DNA from: an uncultured bacterium
GTDB taxonomy: Bacteria; Verrucomicrobiota; Kiritimatiellia; CAIKKV01; CAITUY01
DNA length: 42,764 bases
Assembly (NCBI GenBank): GCA_903895695.1
Contig: CAITUY010000002.1
Location: forward strand, 1 to 42,764
Direction: 5' to 3'
Below the pieces are notes generated by a model. The model saw only the letters and a list, made by a program, of their open reading frames with translations. It made no database searches and was not told the origin of the DNA. Below, in pieces: positions 33,658-42,730 of the stretch (the first letter of the stretch is position 1; each line of letters begins with the position of its first letter). Both the position numbers and the translations under genes were made by a program.

Positions 33658-33911
33658 TTCCAGTCCCCCGGGTCGACTCGTCCAGTATCGGCTACGCGCA
33701 CATCAAACGCCTTTGCCTCGTCGGCTTTCCATGTTCCGCAGAATCCAGCGAAATCGTCGCGATGAGGCGGCACAGAGGGGACCTTGATGCCCAAGCCCTC
33801 CGCCAAAATCTGCTTCACGACTTCATTCATACTGACGGAACGTTCCCGGGCGCGTCGTTTGATCTGGGCCGCCAATTGCTCATCCAAAGCGTGTATCGTA
33901 AGCGAAGTCAT
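33654..33911 (-). CDS. vapB: Ribbon-helix-helix antitoxin (VapB-like)
   Basis: An 85-residue antitoxin. The N-terminal half is a ribbon-helix-helix DNA-binding unit of the FitA/VapB type (TSLTIHALDEQLAAQIKRRARERSVSMNEVV); the C-terminal part (residues about 50-85) would wrap the toxin. I chose the ATG at 33911 because GGAGG lies 5-7 bases upstream; the frame is open to 33956. Repeats of ATGAACC/GGTTCAT just upstream are its probable operator, so the pair should be autoregulated. Confidence 0.87.
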   Translation of the reverse strand: MTSLTIHALDEQLAAQIKRRARERSVSMNEVVKQILAEGLGIKVPSVPPHRDDFAGFCGTWKADEAKAFDVRVADTGRVDPGDWK

Positions 33912-33923
33912 GATCACCTCCAC

Positions 33924-33975
33924 ATGAACCCTATCATGGTTCATTTCATAGATCACAATGGTGCCAAAATGAACC
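33924..33975 (-). promoter_or_regulatory. Antitoxin operator, three ATGAACC boxes
   Basis: ATGAACC (33924-33930) and GGTTCAT (33938-33944) form an inverted pair with 7-base spacing; a third box, ATGAACC, lies at 33969-33975. The cluster starts 12 bases before the antitoxin ATG, where VapB-type autoregulators bind. Read from sequence; binding is inferred. Confidence 0.6.
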
Positions 33976-34151
33976 AGATAGTCAAAGAAATTTGCGATGA
34001 AATGGCGACTGGCCCAGGATGGCCATCAGGGTCTTGCGCACGTCCGCGTCCTCTTGCGCAACGCGCATGAGTGTCACGAAGGCGGCGTTATCGCCGACCG
34101 CCGTCTTTTGTCCCCGCATCCTCGCCCCCGGCTCGCCCCTCGGCGCGAGGG

Positions 34152-34748
34152 TCACAGCGGCGCCAAGGTTTTCCTTTTGATCTTCGCAATGCTCGCGCCG
34201 AGCAGGCCGGCACCCAGCGCCTTGGCCCGGGCCGTGAGATCGGTCTGCTGGTCCACGTCCGCCTTCTCGCGCGTTGCGCCGGCCACGACGATCTCCTTGG
34301 CCGCGAAGCCCATGAAGGCAAGCATCTGTTTCGTGCTCTCCATGTACGGAAGGAACATGCCGGTGTCGGGCTGCCCCTGGGTGAACGCCAGGACCAATGC
34401 CGGCCGCTTCGTCAGCCGTGTCGTGAAATCGGCATTCAGAAGGGGTAGCAATCGGTCCACGAAAGTCTTGGTCTGCCCGGTCATCTGCCCCATATAGACG
34501 GGCGAGCCGATAACCACGGCGTCTGCGCCGAGCATTTCCTTGTAGAGGCCCTGCATGTCATCCTTGATGGAGCACGTGTCGTGGGATTTGCAGTAGTAGC
34601 AACTGATGCACCCCTTGATGTTGAGGTCGGCAATGCGGAAAAAAGCCGTCTCGGCCCCTGCCGATTGTGCGCCGGCCAGCACGTGGGACACCAGTCGATC
34701 CGTGTTGGCGCCTTTTCTGGGACTTCCTGAAAAACCTATGACCTTCAT
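34152..34748 (-). CDS. Iron-sulfur flavoprotein / NADPH-dependent FMN reductase family
   Basis: A 198-residue flavodoxin-fold protein. FMN-binding segments are GFSGSPRKGANTDRL at the N-terminus and GSPVYMGQMTGQTKTFVDR in the middle. Between them is a compact Cys set, C-x2-C-x2-C-x5-C (GCISCYYCKSHDTCSIKDD), the 4Fe-4S motif of archaeal and bacterial Isf proteins. Such proteins carry electrons, and several reduce oxygen or peroxide in anaerobes. I preferred the ATG at 34748, which places AGGAGG 9 bases upstream; the ATG at 34757 directly abuts that site. Confidence 0.85.
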   Translation of the reverse strand: MKVIGFSGSPRKGANTDRLVSHVLAGAQSAGAETAFFRIADLNIKGCISCYYCKSHDTCSIKDDMQGLYKEMLGADAVVIGSPVYMGQMTGQTKTFVDRLLPLLNADFTTRLTKRPALVLAFTQGQPDTGMFLPYMESTKQMLAFMGFAAKEIVVAGATREKADVDQQTDLTARAKALGAGLLGASIAKIKRKTLAPL

Positions 34749-34780
34749 CGCGTTCATCCTCCTCTATCGTGACGATTCCG

Positions 34781-37414
34781 TCAGTTTGCAGGCGCCATCA
34801 GCAGCCGGTAGAACATACTACTCGAAACGCTCGGCACAGCCATGATCGTTTGCAGCCCCGAACCGGTCATGTTCGTGTAGGGCGTGACGTTGGACCAGGC
34901 GGGCGGCACCAACGTGGGCGTCCCTTGCAGCGTGTACCGCAACGTGTTTGTCGGCACCCAGCTCAGGCCGAGGCCGTTGGCCGCCGGGGCCAGGCCCAGC
35001 CGGAGCACGATCGGCGTCACACTGACGTCGTCGAGGCCGAGATAACTGCGGTCGTCGCGGCTCCCGACCTGGAGGAGCGTGGCGGTCCCCGTGGCCGTGA
35101 CCAGGAACTGCAGATTGGTCCAGCCGAGGGTCCCGGAATTTACCCGATCGAAGAGCGTATTGCCGTTCCATAGCACACAGAACTCATTGGGGGTTCTGCC
35201 GCTGGAGTTATCCATCCAAAGCGAAAGCCAGTAAGCCTGTCCGGCTACGGTGGCCAGCGACTGGCCCAGATATCCGAGCGACCCGGAGGGGCCCAGCTTA
35301 GCGCCGTGGGTATTCGAGTGGACATACTGGCTACTGGTGCTGACGGACATGCGGGCCGTATTGCCCGAGAGCGTCCAGCCGGAGAAACTGCCGGCCTCAA
35401 AACCGCCGTTCTGAACCAGCGGTTGTCCAACCTGCAACGTGAACGTCCGGCTTTGCGCGGTGTTGTCGGTCAGGTCGGTGAACACGACGTTCGCCGTATA
35501 AACCCCTGCCGCCAGATTGCCGGCCGCCGCGGCCAGCCCGACTGTCACGCCGCTCGTTTGGCCGGTCGCCAGGAGGCCGCTCGCGGGCGACACCGTGAGC
35601 CACGACGACGTGTTGGCGGCAGCCCAACTCACCGAAGTCGCCGTGGCGTTGGTCAGGAGATAGCTCTGCGTAGTCACGCTGAAGGGGCCGCCCACGGGGC
35701 CGCTGGAGACGAAGCCTGCGGCCGGCGCAAGTTGCAGTGACACGATCGGTGTCAGGGCATCGATCAGGGCGCTCCCGGCGGGCGTGCCCCACCCGGTGCA
35801 AAGATCGTAGCCCGTGACTGCGGTGAACTTGGCGGGACTGCTGCTGCTGAAGTTATTGCCGGTCGTCGTGTCGTGAAAGGCGGCGGCATAGGTCGGCCCC
35901 TTGCCGATCGCATAAATGGCCGGATTGAGAAAGCCAACCGGCGCCTGTCCCCTGGCCGCAGCCTGTTGATTAACCAGCGCGGCAAAGCCGGCCCAAAGCG
36001 GCGCAGCACAACTCGTTCCGCCAAACGTACCCGACTGGCCGTTGCCGTAGATGACATAGACGCCATCGCCGGTCAGGGCAACGTCCGGCACATTCCGCAT
36101 GGTCGTGGATCCCTGATTGGCGGCCATGGAGAGGCCCTTCTGATAGCCCGGAATGGTATAGTAGGTACTGATGCCGCCACTGCTGCCCACGTAACTGCCA
36201 TTGACGAGCCCCCAGTTCCAAACGGTCTCCGAGACGTAGTCACCGTGCGGGCCCGTTGTCGTCAGCGTCGTCCCGCCAACCTGCGTGATATTCGTGCTGT
36301 CGGACGGAAACTCGATCGCCCCCGTAAATGCGTCGGAATCGCCGGAGGCGCTGAAAAACGACTGACCCTGGGCGGCCATCTGCGCGAAAATCTGTTCAGC
36401 CGTCGCATCTTGAGAGCCCCCGCCCCATGAGCAACTGAGTTGCCTGGCGAGATTGTCGTTGGCCATGCGGCTCAGAAGGTCGACCCAGGGGCTGGGGTTG
36501 GGCGCTTCGTAGACGAGGACCTTCGTCAATCCGGGCGCCATCGAAATCGCCATCTCGATGTCCAAGGACACTTCGCCGGAACCGTCGCTGGTGGGCGTGC
36601 TTACGCCTCCGTCAATCGGCACGACCTGCACGACGATATTGGAGCGTCCGGCCAGGGTTTCATAGGCCGTGATGTCGTCGACGTAGAAGCCGTCGAACTG
36701 GAGCAATCCCACGGCTTGCCCCGCACCGTTCAACGCGACGCCCGGCAGATACGCGGTCCGAAAATCATCGCCAACGTAGGTTCCGCTCGGGCCCGATCCG
36801 CTGTTGGCTCTAACCTAGGGCGTCGGCCTGAGCCTGGCCCTCGAGTGCGGCAGGGCATAGTTATCCAAGCCGCTGATGTGCAGAATTGGAACCGTCAGAT
36901 CGAGCGACGGTTCGACATCCGGGGCGTAGAAGGTGCGGGCCTCCTGCGGGTGCTGATAGACCCGCATGGTCACGTGAAATGCCGCCTCGATATCCCGGGC
37001 GGCGCCTTCGACATCCAGTACCACGCGATTGGGATGCGTGGCGGTCACGGTCAGGCCGTTGGCCTCGACGAAATCGATCACAGCCTGATAATCGTCCTCA
37101 GTCGGGCCGAACATCGCCGCGAACTGCTCGGGCGTCAGATACTGCCGGTAGTTCGGACTGGCCGGGTCGTAGAGCTGCTGAAGCAGCACGTCCAGCCCTT
37201 CGCTGTTGCGCAGGGGTAACCCGATCGCCAAGCCCAAGCGCTGCGAGGCGGCTACGTGATCAATCGGCTGAAGATTTTTGAGGACCGCCGGCACGTGGCC
37301 GCGAAGCGACTGCCTGCCCGCTGCGCCGGCGGGTGCGCCGATCGTCAGGGACAAGCTAACCGCCGCCAGCACAAGGAGCCGGTCGGGACCCAAAGATAAT
37401 GTCGACCAGGGCAC
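34781..37414 (-). pseudogene. Sedolisin (S53) protease interrupted by in-frame amber codon
   Basis: One continuous reading frame of 878 codons broken only by a TAG at 36817-36815. Before it: a GTG start (GGAGG 9 bases upstream), a signal peptide and a pro-kumamolisin activation domain (about 35-190). After it: the S53 catalytic domain with Glu and Asp in GEVSLDIEMA, oxyanion Asp in SASGDSDA, nucleophile Ser in GGTSCAAPLW and calcium-site GYDLCTGWGTPAG, then a BACON-like domain and a jelly-roll module (NGGFEAGSFSGWTL). A CAG-to-TAG change (Gln) would explain it. Everything else is intact, so this is a recent nonsense mutation, a sequencing error or recoding. The separated halves would be 199 residues and about 650 residues. 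Confidence 0.85.
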
Positions 37415-37593
37415 TTCCTGTGTCCTCCTCCACCCTTGATAGTACCACGCTCAGTCCACGCTTCACAGTCTAATGAGGGCACCTAGGACTGGGGCCCGCG
37501 GGCAACGCCCGAACGGGTGGCCTGGGCGTTCCGCGCACAGGTCTTTCTGTCCACCTTGACTTGCGATTCCGTTCTCAGCACCATGCGCGGCGC

Positions 37594-38943
37594 ATGGCAA
37601 CGACACCCCCAATGGACAGCCCTTATGCGGTCTGGCGCAACCGGGACTACCGACTCTATTCCATAAGTTGGATGGCTCTCGTCATGGCCGGCCAGATTGA
37701 GTCTGTGGCTGTTGGTATCCATATCTACGCCCGCACGGCTGATCCGCTGGCCTTGGGGTGGATCGGGTTGGTGCGGGCCCTGCCCGTGATGCTCCTGGCT
37801 ATTGCCGGAGGACAACTGGCGGACCGTTTCGACCGCCGCATCATCATGGTGCTGACGCTGACGCTGGGCGCCTTCTCGACCGCCGGACTGGCCGGGCTGG
37901 CCTACGTTGATGCCCCGGTTCGCTGGTTCTACGCCGTTCTACTGCTGGGCGCGGTCGGTCAGGCGCTGGGGTCGCCGGCCCGAGCGGCGATCCTGCCGCA
38001 ACTGGTGCCCGTGTCCATCTTCAGCAACGCCATGGTCTGGAACTCCAGCATCTTCCAGGTCAGCACGATCATCGGTCCGGCATTGGGTGGATTCCTGTTG
38101 GGCCGTCAGGACTATACGCCGCCCGCCTTTGCCCTGGCGCTGCTCCTGCGTTTCGTCGGCCTCATCCCCATACTCATGTTGCGCGTACGCCAGCCCGTGC
38201 AAAAGGCCGGCGAACTCTCGCTGCGCAGCGTCCTGGCAGGCATCCGCTTCGTTCGGAGCAACAAGATCATCCTCGCCACCATCACACTCGACATGTTCGC
38301 CGTGCTGGTCGGCGGGGTCACGTACCTGCTGCCGCTGTTCGCCAAGGACATTCTGCATGTCGGCGGCATGGGTTTGGGCCTGCTGCGCTCGGCGGAAGCC
38401 CTTGGCGCCATCGCCATGGCGATGGCGATCGCGCACCTGCCGCCCATCAAAAAGGCCGGACGCGCCATGCTTTGGGCCGTGGCCGGCTTCGGCGGGGCCA
38501 TGGTCCTGTTCGGCCTGTCACCGTGGTTCGGGCTGTCTTTGGCGGCCATGTTTCTCGCTGGCGCCTGCGACAACATCAGCGTCGTGGTCCGGCATACCCT
38601 GGTGCAGGTGCTAACCCCGGATCACATGCGCGGCCGGGTGTCGGCGGTCAACAATGTTTTCATCGTCGCGTCCAATGACCTGGGAGGCGTTGAGTCAGGA
38701 GTTAGCGCCCGGCTGTTCGGTACGATGGCGTCCGGCTTCGGCTGGGCCGCGCCCGGTTTGTCGGCGCGGGTCGCCGGCGCCGTCGGCTCGGTCGTGTGCG
38801 GCGGCATTGGCGCGATGCTGGCGGTGGCGGGCACCGCCCGCCGCTGGCCCGAGGTGCTGGCGCTCGGTTCGCTGCGCGACATCAAGCCGGCTGACGCCGC
38901 GCTGGCTCGCGAGCTGACGGCCGAAGAAGAAACGCAGAGGTAG
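37594..38943 (+). CDS. MFS transporter, EntS-like (MFS_3)
   Basis: A 449-residue major facilitator with about twelve membrane segments. It opens with SPYAVWRNRDYRLYSISWMAL, and the loop between helices 2 and 3 is GGQLADRFDRRIIM, matching the G-x-x-x-D-R-x-x-R/K-R signature. LVQVLTPDHMRGRVSAVNN near residue 350 is typical of the TMS1/EntS (MFS_3) exporter group, which includes siderophore and drug exporters. Substrate unknown. The start is uncertain: ATG at 37594 or 37612, neither with a strong ribosome-binding site. It stands alone between the sedolisin and the convergent kinase gene. Confidence 0.86.
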   Translation: MATTPPMDSPYAVWRNRDYRLYSISWMALVMAGQIESVAVGIHIYARTADPLALGWIGLVRALPVMLLAIAGGQLADRFDRRIIMVLTLTLGAFSTAGLAGLAYVDAPVRWFYAVLLLGAVGQALGSPARAAILPQLVPVSIFSNAMVWNSSIFQVSTIIGPALGGFLLGRQDYTPPAFALALLLRFVGLIPILMLRVRQPVQKAGELSLRSVLAGIRFVRSNKIILATITLDMFAVLVGGVTYLLPLFAKDILHVGGMGLGLLRSAEALGAIAMAMAIAHLPPIKKAGRAMLWAVAGFGGAMVLFGLSPWFGLSLAAMFLAGACDNISVVVRHTLVQVLTPDHMRGRVSAVNNVFIVASNDLGGVESGVSARLFGTMASGFGWAAPGLSARVAGAVGSVVCGGIGAMLAVAGTARRWPEVLALGSLRDIKPADAALARELTAEEETQR

Positions 38944-38983
38944 CCGACCCGCGGAGCTGGCCGGACATCGGGTCAGGACGGCT

Positions 38984-40063
38984 TCAACGCGTACTGCGTT
39001 CGGTAAATACAATCGTGACACTGCAGCCCGGCCCACGATCGCGGGACAGCGTCCCGCCGACCTGCCGGACCAGCGTTTCGACCAGTTCCAAGCCCAGCGA
39101 CTTGCGCTTGGCCAACTCGGCCAGCGACGGCAGCCCGATCCCGTTGTCTGCAACCCTGAGCTCGTAGCCGCCCGATTCCAGATGACGGAACACGACATCG
39201 ACGTGACGATCAATCGCCTTTCCGCGCGATTCCCCGGCGACGTTTTCATCACCCGGAAAGGCGTGCTCCAAGGCATTGTTCACGAGTTCGTTAATGATCA
39301 GCCCGCATGGAATGGCGACGTCGAGCGTCAGCGTGGTGTCGTCGACTTCCAAGTCGAGCCGGATACCCCGGCTCAGGGCATTATGGGCGCTGACCAGTTC
39401 GCGGGTCAGGCTGCGCAGGTATTCGCGAAACGGCACGCGCGCCAGGTCGCCGGCCAGGTAGAGACGCTCGTGGATCAGGGCCATGGAACGGATTCGCCCG
39501 TGGCTGTCACGGAAGATCTCGCGTGCTTTCGGGTCCTTGAGGCGCTGCTCACCGAGCCGGAGCAGACTGGCGATGACTTGAAGATTGTTTTTGACGCGAT
39601 GGTGAATCTCGCGCAGGAGCACTTCCTTCTCGTGCAAGGCGGACCGGAGCTGGGCCTCGGTTCGCTTGCGCTCCATGGCGTAGCGAATGGCCCGCAGCAG
39701 CCCGCGCGGCTCGACCTCTCCCTTCACGAGATATTCCTGGGCGCCCTGCTTGACCGCCTCCGCGCCGGTCTCGTCGTCCGCCACGCCCGTGAGCACGAGG
39801 ATCGGGGCATCGCCGGCCACGGGGTACAGATTCCGGATGGTCTCGATCCCCTCGCTGTCGGGCAGCGAAAGGTCGAGAATGATGACCGTCGGCAAGCACT
39901 CGGCGACCAGCCGCAGCGCTTCTTCGAGTGTGCGGGCCCGGATCCATTCCGTCTCGACGTCAGGCGCCTTGGCCAGCATGCCCTGGATCAGGGTGGCATC
40001 AGCCTCGCGGTTCTCGACCAGCAAAATCCGCAACACCGACCGCCATGCGGCAGACCGCGTCAT
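38984..40063 (-). CDS. Receiver-histidine kinase fusion (HisKA_2/HWE-like)
   Basis: A 359-residue signalling protein with no membrane segment. Residues about 10-130 are a receiver domain with phospho-acceptor Asp64 (IILDLSLPDS) and Lys in YLVKG. Next comes a HisKA_2-type dimer/phosphate domain with His154/155 (LLREIHHRVKNNLQVIASLL), then an HATPase domain (about 225-355) with N-box ELVNNALEHAF and G-box VADNGIGLPSL. A receiver placed before the kinase means the kinase may be controlled by an outside phosphorelay. Its start overlaps the queC stop by 4 bases (ATGA), coupling it to preQ0 synthesis; the reason is unclear. Confidence 0.9.
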   Translation of the reverse strand: MTRSAAWRSVLRILLVENREADATLIQGMLAKAPDVETEWIRARTLEEALRLVAECLPTVIILDLSLPDSEGIETIRNLYPVAGDAPILVLTGVADDETGAEAVKQGAQEYLVKGEVEPRGLLRAIRYAMERKRTEAQLRSALHEKEVLLREIHHRVKNNLQVIASLLRLGEQRLKDPKAREIFRDSHGRIRSMALIHERLYLAGDLARVPFREYLRSLTRELVSAHNALSRGIRLDLEVDDTTLTLDVAIPCGLIINELVNNALEHAFPGDENVAGESRGKAIDRHVDVVFRHLESGGYELRVADNGIGLPSLAELAKRKSLGLELVETLVRQVGGTLSRDRGPGCSVTIVFTERSTR

Positions 40064-40818
40064 GGCACACCGTCCTGGCGACTCCCGCCTTTATCCGCTC
40101 CGGCCGCCAGCAACGGATCGGCCAACCCCACTTCACGGAACGCTACAGCCCGCTCCTCGCACGTGGGGCAAACGCCGCAGGGCAGCGCGCCGCCCGCATA
40201 GCACGTCCACGTATGCGCGTAATCGACGCCCAGTTCCACACCCAGCCGCAATTCGTCCGCCTTCCGCAAGGTCATGAACGGCGCCCGGACCGTGACCGGG
40301 GTTCCACGGTTCAGGGCCAGCAGGGCATTGACTCGTTCCAGGAATTCAGGCGTACAGTCCCAGTACCCGTAGCGGTCCTGCGCCTGGGCGCCGTAGTACA
40401 CGTCGGCCACGCCCCGCGCTTCGGCATAGGCGACAGCCAGGCTTAGCAGCATCATGTTGCGATTGGGCACATAGGTGGGCGGCTGCCGGCGCGCCGCCTC
40501 GTCGAGATCCTCAAGGCGCGGAATGCCCAGCGTGGCATCGGTCAAGGCGGAACGCCCCGCCGTCAGGTCGCCGAAGAACGACACATCGATGAACCGGTGC
40601 TCGGTCACACCCGCGGCCCGGGCCTGCCAGCGCGCCGCCTCGAGTTCGCGCTCGTGTTTCTGGCCGTAGCGAAATGATACCGCATGCACCTTCTCCACGT
40701 GCAGCCGCCGGACCAGATAGTGCAACAGGGTGGTCGAATCCATGCCGCCGGACAACAACACCACGGCGGACGGAGGCGACTTCAGGATCTGGGGCAGAGG
40801 ATCGATGGCGCGCCTCAC
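40060..40818 (-). CDS. queC: 7-cyano-7-deazaguanine synthase QueC
   Basis: A 252-residue QueC that converts 7-carboxy-7-deazaguanine to preQ0 using ATP and ammonia. The PP-loop SGGMDSTTLLHYLV is at residues 23-36. RNMMLLSLAVAYAEARG, GAQAQDRYGYWDCTPEF and the zinc-binding Cys set (TCYAGGALPCGVCPTCEERA) complete the family signature. The start is GTG at 40818, overlapping the queE stop (GTGA); the open frame continues upstream into queE, but nothing there belongs to QueC. The 3' end overlaps the kinase gene. Confidence 0.95.
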   Translation of the reverse strand: MRRAIDPLPQILKSPPSAVVLLSGGMDSTTLLHYLVRRLHVEKVHAVSFRYGQKHERELEAARWQARAAGVTEHRFIDVSFFGDLTAGRSALTDATLGIPRLEDLDEAARRQPPTYVPNRNMMLLSLAVAYAEARGVADVYYGAQAQDRYGYWDCTPEFLERVNALLALNRGTPVTVRAPFMTLRKADELRLGVELGVDYAHTWTCYAGGALPCGVCPTCEERAVAFREVGLADPLLAAGADKGGSRQDGVP

Positions 40819-41453
40819 TTCATGCCGATGAGTTTGTGCAGTTGAACCTGTAGTTGCACAGGCAACTTCGTCTCGAGCAGCCACGCTCCGAGCGTTGCCG
40901 GCGCAAGTTGCGGCGCGACCGGGCTGAAGAGGACAGCCCGGCACCGGCTGTCCAGGCCGTGGGCGCGCACCAAGCCGCAGGCCCAATCAAAGTCCGCCCG
41001 ATCGCCGATCACGAACTTGACCTGATCGTCCGGCCTCAGGCGCCCGATATTGGCCCAGTCGACGGATCCGGAGGCGCCGCTGCCGGGGCACTTGATATCC
41101 ATGACCGCCACGACGCCGGCCGGTATCGCGCCGATGTCGAGGCTACCGTTCGTCTCGACCAGGACTTCAGCGCCGGCCTCGCGCAGGGCCAGCGCAAGAT
41201 CAGGACACGCGGCCTGCAACAAGGGTTCGCCGCCCGTGATCTCGGCCAGCGACACGCCGCTCGCCGTGAACTCCGCTGCCAGGTCCGCAACCGCCCGGTC
41301 GCGGCCGCCCTCGTAGGCATACGTCGAATCGCAGTAGCGGCACCGCAGATTGCAGCCGGCCAGCCGGATAAAGAAGCAGGGACGCCCCGCAAAGGTCGAT
41401 TCCCCCTGCAGGGAGGTGAACGTTTCGACAACGTTGACGGTGGCAACGGACAT
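40815..41453 (-). CDS. queE: 7-carboxy-7-deazaguanine synthase QueE (radical SAM)
   Basis: A 212-residue radical-SAM enzyme that converts 6-carboxytetrahydropterin to 7-carboxy-7-deazaguanine. The N-terminus has TFTSLQGESTFAGRPCFFIRL, followed by the 4Fe-4S motif C-x3-C-x2-C in GCNLRCRYCDS and the SAM-contact sequence ITGGEPLLQ. VETNGSLD and DIKCPGSG are also typical. It lies 6 bases after queD and overlaps queC. Confidence 0.95.
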   Translation of the reverse strand: MSVATVNVVETFTSLQGESTFAGRPCFFIRLAGCNLRCRYCDSTYAYEGGRDRAVADLAAEFTASGVSLAEITGGEPLLQAACPDLALALREAGAEVLVETNGSLDIGAIPAGVVAVMDIKCPGSGASGSVDWANIGRLRPDDQVKFVIGDRADFDWACGLVRAHGLDSRCRAVLFSPVAPQLAPATLGAWLLETKLPVQLQVQLHKLIGMK

Positions 41454-41459
41454 GCGCCT

Positions 41460-41843
41460 CTAGGGGCAATCTTCCTCATCCCAGTAGCTGGCGGAAGTGC
41501 CTGGCGTCTCGCAGATCGTTACGCGGCAGACCCGCGCCCGCTCCGAGTTGATCCGCTCGGACAGCCGCTCGTGGACGTAGCGCGCCAGGTTCTCGGACGT
41601 GGGGTTGGAACGGACGAAGGCCGGCACGAGGTTGAGATCGACATGGTCGATCTCTTTCATCGCCTCGCGCACAGCGCCCTTGATATCACGGTAGTCGACC
41701 AGCATGCCGAGGTCGTTGAGCCGCGAACCCCGCACGAAGATCTCCACCTCCCAGTTGTGGCCGTGCGGATTGGCGCACTGACCCTCGTAACCGACGAGGC
41801 GATGCGCGGCCGAGAAGTGGGTCTTGACGCTGAGTTCGAACAT
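41460..41843 (-). CDS. queD: 6-carboxytetrahydropterin synthase QueD
   Basis: A 127-residue PTPS/QueD enzyme. Zinc ligands are His in FSAAHRL and the two His of NPHGHNWEVE; a Cys precedes in GQCANPHGH, the catalytic Cys of this fold. The C-terminal Glu motif is VTICETPGTSASYW. It makes 6-carboxytetrahydropterin from dihydroneopterin triphosphate, the substrate of the QueE encoded 6 bases downstream. It follows the IMP cyclohydrolase gene by 18 bases. Confidence 0.95.
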   Translation of the reverse strand: MFELSVKTHFSAAHRLVGYEGQCANPHGHNWEVEIFVRGSRLNDLGMLVDYRDIKGAVREAMKEIDHVDLNLVPAFVRSNPTSENLARYVHERLSERINSERARVCRVTICETPGTSASYWDEEDCP

Positions 41844-41861
41844 GCCGTGGGTCCCTCTCGC

Positions 41862-42539
41862 TCACCCGAAACGATAGCACTGCCGCACAGTCTCCAGGCT
41901 TTGAGCCTTCAAGTAGCCGGCGATGGCGGTATCGTAGGCGGCTGTGTGGGCGAACGCCTTCTGCGCCAGTTCGAACCGCAGTTTGAGCGACATCGTGCCG
42001 GCCGTCTTCTGCAATTCGGCGGCGATCCGGGCGTAGTCGGCGGGGTCGGTCACGGACGCCACGCGCAGGTAGTTCTTGGCCGCGGCCCGCACCATGCAGG
42101 GGCCGCCGATATCGATGTTGGCCCGGGCCTTTTCCGCGGTCGCGTCCGGCTTGGCAACAGTCTGGGCGAACGGGTACAGGTTCACGATCACCATGTCGAT
42201 GGCCACGCCTTGCATCCGCTTGAGGTCGTCGACGTGCGCGGTGTTGTAAGTCTCGCTCAGGAGGCCGAGGTAAATCTTGAAATCCAGGGTCTTGACCAGG
42301 CCGCCCTGCATTTCCGGCTGACCGGTATACTCCGACACCTGCGTCAGGTTGCGGGCCGCCGCGCCCAGCATATCCTTAATCGCCGCATAGGTGCCGCCGG
42401 TCGAATAGATCCGCACGCCCGGGTTAATCGCAATCAGCGCCGGCACGAGCTTATCCAGGCCGGTCTTGTCCGACACACTAGCCAGCACGTGGCGCACAGC
42501 GACACCGTCATCGATTCGTTCCACAAAGTTGACTGCCAT
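41862..42539 (-). CDS. Stand-alone IMP cyclohydrolase (PurH N-terminal domain)
   Basis: A 225-residue protein covering only the MGS-like IMP cyclohydrolase half of PurH, about 200 residues, with the AICAR transformylase half absent. Residues matching the known active site are kept: Lys83 (LVKTLDFK), Tyr122 (VNLYPF), Asp143 (NIDIGG) and Lys155 (AAAKN). The stop codon is clean and queD follows directly, so this is not a window-edge truncation. It would close FAICAR to IMP; the transformylase must be encoded elsewhere (a separate PurH-C or PurP-type enzyme). GGAGGA lies 8-9 bases before the ATG. Purine supply beside GTP-consuming preQ0 synthesis makes metabolic sense. Confidence 0.87.
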   Translation of the reverse strand: MAVNFVERIDDGVAVRHVLASVSDKTGLDKLVPALIAINPGVRIYSTGGTYAAIKDMLGAAARNLTQVSEYTGQPEMQGGLVKTLDFKIYLGLLSETYNTAHVDDLKRMQGVAIDMVIVNLYPFAQTVAKPDATAEKARANIDIGGPCMVRAAAKNYLRVASVTDPADYARIAAELQKTAGTMSLKLRFELAQKAFAHTAAYDTAIAGYLKAQSLETVRQCYRFG

Positions 42540-42628
42540 GGGTTAGGCTCCTCCGTCAGGGTGGGCGCTATTATGCCACCGGGATGAAATACGCGAAAGG
42601 GGTTTTCCAGACGGTCGGCGAACGGCGA

Positions 42629-42719
42629 GTTGCGCCACATTAGATGTTACCGAAGGGAAGGAGGTGGACGGGAGGGAGAGAGACGGTTGCGCCATAATTG
42701 ATGTTACCGAAGGAAAGGG
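42629..42719 (+). repeat. Two 34-bp terminal-type direct repeats of an insertion sequence
   Basis: GTTGCGCCACATTAGATGTT (from 42629) and GTTGCGCCATAATTGATGTT (from 42686) open two copies that each continue ACCGAAGG; over 34 bases they differ at four positions and start 57 bases apart. Repeated GATGTT and TTGCGCCA blocks in front of a transposase gene are typical of the multiple terminal repeats of IS21-like or related elements. They probably mark the left end of an element running off the window. Confidence 0.6.
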
Positions 42720-42730
42720 AACATTCAGCT

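Noticed and set aside
36815..37414. Separate 199-residue propeptide gene
   Set aside because: It is in the same frame as the catalytic part, with only one TAG between them, so it is better read as one interrupted gene.
38946..38974. GACCCG/CGGGTC stem between convergent MFS and kinase genes
   Set aside because: Only 6 bp with a 17-base loop and no T-run; too weak to call.
40854..42587. 577-codon plus-strand frame
   Set aside because: Antisense across queE, queD and the cyclohydrolase gene, all of which are clearly real.
42540..42628. preQ1 riboswitch ahead of the que genes
   Set aside because: No preQ1-I or -II pseudoknot pattern or A-rich tail could be found in the leader of the cyclohydrolase-que operon.
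42629..42719. CRISPR-like pair of repeats
   Set aside because: Only two copies with four mismatches and a 23-base gap, directly before a transposase-like start; an insertion-sequence end is more likely.
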